Below are positions 63,098-64,000 of a stretch of 64,000 bases of DNA, in pieces. The translations under genes and the position numbers were made by a program. The stretch is from positions 62,001 through 126,000 of the forward strand of contig CALLJL010000009.1 in NCBI GenBank assembly GCA_938092135.1, in the 5' to 3' direction. The notes below the pieces were generated by a model that worked only from the letters and a program-made list of their open reading frames with translations, made no database searches and was not told where the DNA came from. This DNA is from an uncultured bacterium. GTDB lineage: Bacteria; Acidobacteriota; Aminicenantia; Aminicenantales; CALLJL01. Each line of letters begins with the position of its first letter. Within the stretch, counting starts at the first letter, position 1.

Positions 63098-64000
63098 ATG
63101 GGCAATTTAAGAGAAAACATTTTGATCTTTTTTTCAATTCTTATCCTTATCCTAATTGGCTTAATTTTAATAAATCCGTATCTTACCGGAGCTGACGCTG
63201 TCTCTTATATTTCAATTGCCAAAAAATGTGCCTCTGGAAAGTGGCAAGAGGCTATCAATGGCCATTGGTCGCTTCTAATTTCCTGGCTTTTAGTCCCTTT
63301 CGTCAAGCTTAAAATAAATTTAATTTTAGCGGCCAAGAGTCTTTGCGTCTTAATTGGAGGATTTGCCTTTTTTGCCTTCTGGTTACTTCTTAAAAATCTT
63401 TCTTTTCTCAATAAAACCTTACGCCTTTTTATGTTATTCAGCGCCATGCCCCTTATTCTTCATCATTCGTTAGTCGTGATTACCCCTGACCTTCTGCTTG
63501 CCTCTATTATCCTTATATATTTTTATCATCTTTTGGATTCATCTTATTTTAATTCCTGGAGAAGGCCAGTCTTTTGTGCAATAATAGGCACCTGTTGTTA
63601 TCTAGCTAAAGCTTATGGTTTTATTTTCTTTCGCAGCTCTTTTTTATTCCATCATTTTTATTATTTTATTTTTTATAGTTCGAGAACAGGAAAGAAAAGA
63701 ATCATAACCTCCTTCTTATTAGGCTTAATTGTCTTTCTTATAACGAGCTTTCCTTGGATATACGCTCTTAAGCAAAAATATGGCCACTGGACAATTTCAA
63801 CTTCGTCTCGCTATAACTTTGCTCTAATTTCGCCCCACATTTCTTTTAGATCGATGGAGCACTGGGGCTTAATTCCTCCCCCAAATGAATCGGCCTTATC
63901 CTACTGGGAGGATCCTAACGTAATTCCTTTGGAAAAATGGAATCCCTTCAGTTCAAAGGACAGTCTTTTATTCTGGCTAAAAAGATTGAAAAAAAATTTT
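63098..64000 (+). CDS. GT-C type (GT39-like) membrane glycosyltransferase, 5' part
   Basis: From ATG 63098 the frame is open for 301 codons to the window end. The protein begins MGNLRENILIFFSILILI and is a string of hydrophobic helices. After the first helix the loop reads PYLTGADAVSYISIAKK, resembling the acidic catalytic loop of GT-C (ArnT/PMT-like) enzymes. Later soluble segments (SYWEDPNVIPLEKWNP) fit the periplasmic side. Such enzymes move sugars from polyprenyl-phosphate donors onto lipids or proteins. The C-terminus is missing. No ribosome site is evident, so the start could differ. Family call moderate. Confidence 0.7.
   Translation, partial: MGNLRENILIFFSILILILIGLILINPYLTGADAVSYISIAKKCASGKWQEAINGHWSLLISWLLVPFVKLKINLILAAKSLCVLIGGFAFFAFWLLLKNLSFLNKTLRLFMLFSAMPLILHHSLVVITPDLLLASIILIYFYHLLDSSYFNSWRRPVFCAIIGTCCYLAKAYGFIFFRSSFLFHHFYYFIFYSSRTGKKRIITSFLLGLIVFLITSFPWIYALKQKYGHWTISTSSRYNFALISPHISFRSMEHWGLIPPPNESALSYWEDPNVIPLEKWNPFSSKDSLLFWLKRLKKNF

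Noticed and set aside
1..64000. tRNA or rRNA genes, prophage, toxin-antitoxin or restriction systems
   Set aside because: Intergenic gaps were read on both strands; I saw no T-loop/anticodon arm pattern, integrase, transposase or defence-gene motifs.

Overview
The window is AT-rich bacterial chromosome from a Gram-negative, probably anaerobic lineage. Three long TonB-dependent receptors with an N-terminal carboxypeptidase-regulatory-like domain (Oar type), a penicillin-binding protein 1C paired with an alpha-2-macroglobulin, a DsrC/DsrMK-type module, THEP1 NTPase, Memo (AmrB) and SSS symporters together suggest an Acidobacteriota/Aminicenantes-like organism. That placement is inference; there is no rRNA in the window.

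Layout. 1-0.4 kb: 5' part of hrcA. 0.5-3.6 kb: an SSS symporter coupled by overlapping start/stop codons to three small membrane proteins, then a Memo protein. 3.6-6 kb: cysS-yraN and folK. 6-10 kb: an alpha/alpha-toroid protein, a D-aminoacylase-like amidohydrolase and a cysteine desulfurase-like enzyme. 10.1-12.5 kb: dsrC, a membrane subunit and a CCG-domain iron-sulfur subunit. 12.7-16 kb: a conserved membrane protein, a free ArsC, an MBL hydrolase, THEP1 and a free PhoU. 16-28.4 kb: an Ntn-type hydrolase, a disrupted TonB receptor, a MurR/RpiR regulator with its own promoter palindrome, a second TonB receptor and a secreted seven-repeat SBBP propeller protein. 28.8-36.5 kb: the alpha-2-macroglobulin/pbpC pair, both interrupted. 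36.7-43.6 kb: a secreted SOD-like protein, a small membrane protein, a serpin, an M50/CBS protease and a Ca2+-type P-ATPase.

The most notable locus is 43.9-49.7 kb. It is one unidirectional operon: an ArsR repressor fused to an arsenate reductase, then pstS-pstC-pstA-pstB, then a PhoU fused to a second arsenate reductase. It is driven by a near-consensus promoter with a perfect 18-bp palindrome between and overlapping its elements. It reads as an arsenic-controlled phosphate uptake system in which the regulator and the transport-signalling protein each carry their own reductase. Divergent from it lies a broken ACR3-like arsenite exporter.

49.9-64 kb: an alpha/beta hydrolase, then a tightly coupled operon of a serine beta-lactamase-like hydrolase, a Tat-type D-aminoacylase and an alkaline-phosphatase-superfamily/TPR protein. 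These are followed by a third TonB receptor, a membrane protein/winged-helix regulator pair with an 18-bp palindromic operator, and the start of a GT-C glycosyltransferase running off the end.

Seven reading-frame lesions fall in three genes (TonB receptor, alpha-2-macroglobulin, pbpC), and the exporter is an eighth broken gene. Other long genes are intact. I cannot tell recent pseudogenes from sequence errors here, but several lesions lie in homopolymer runs.
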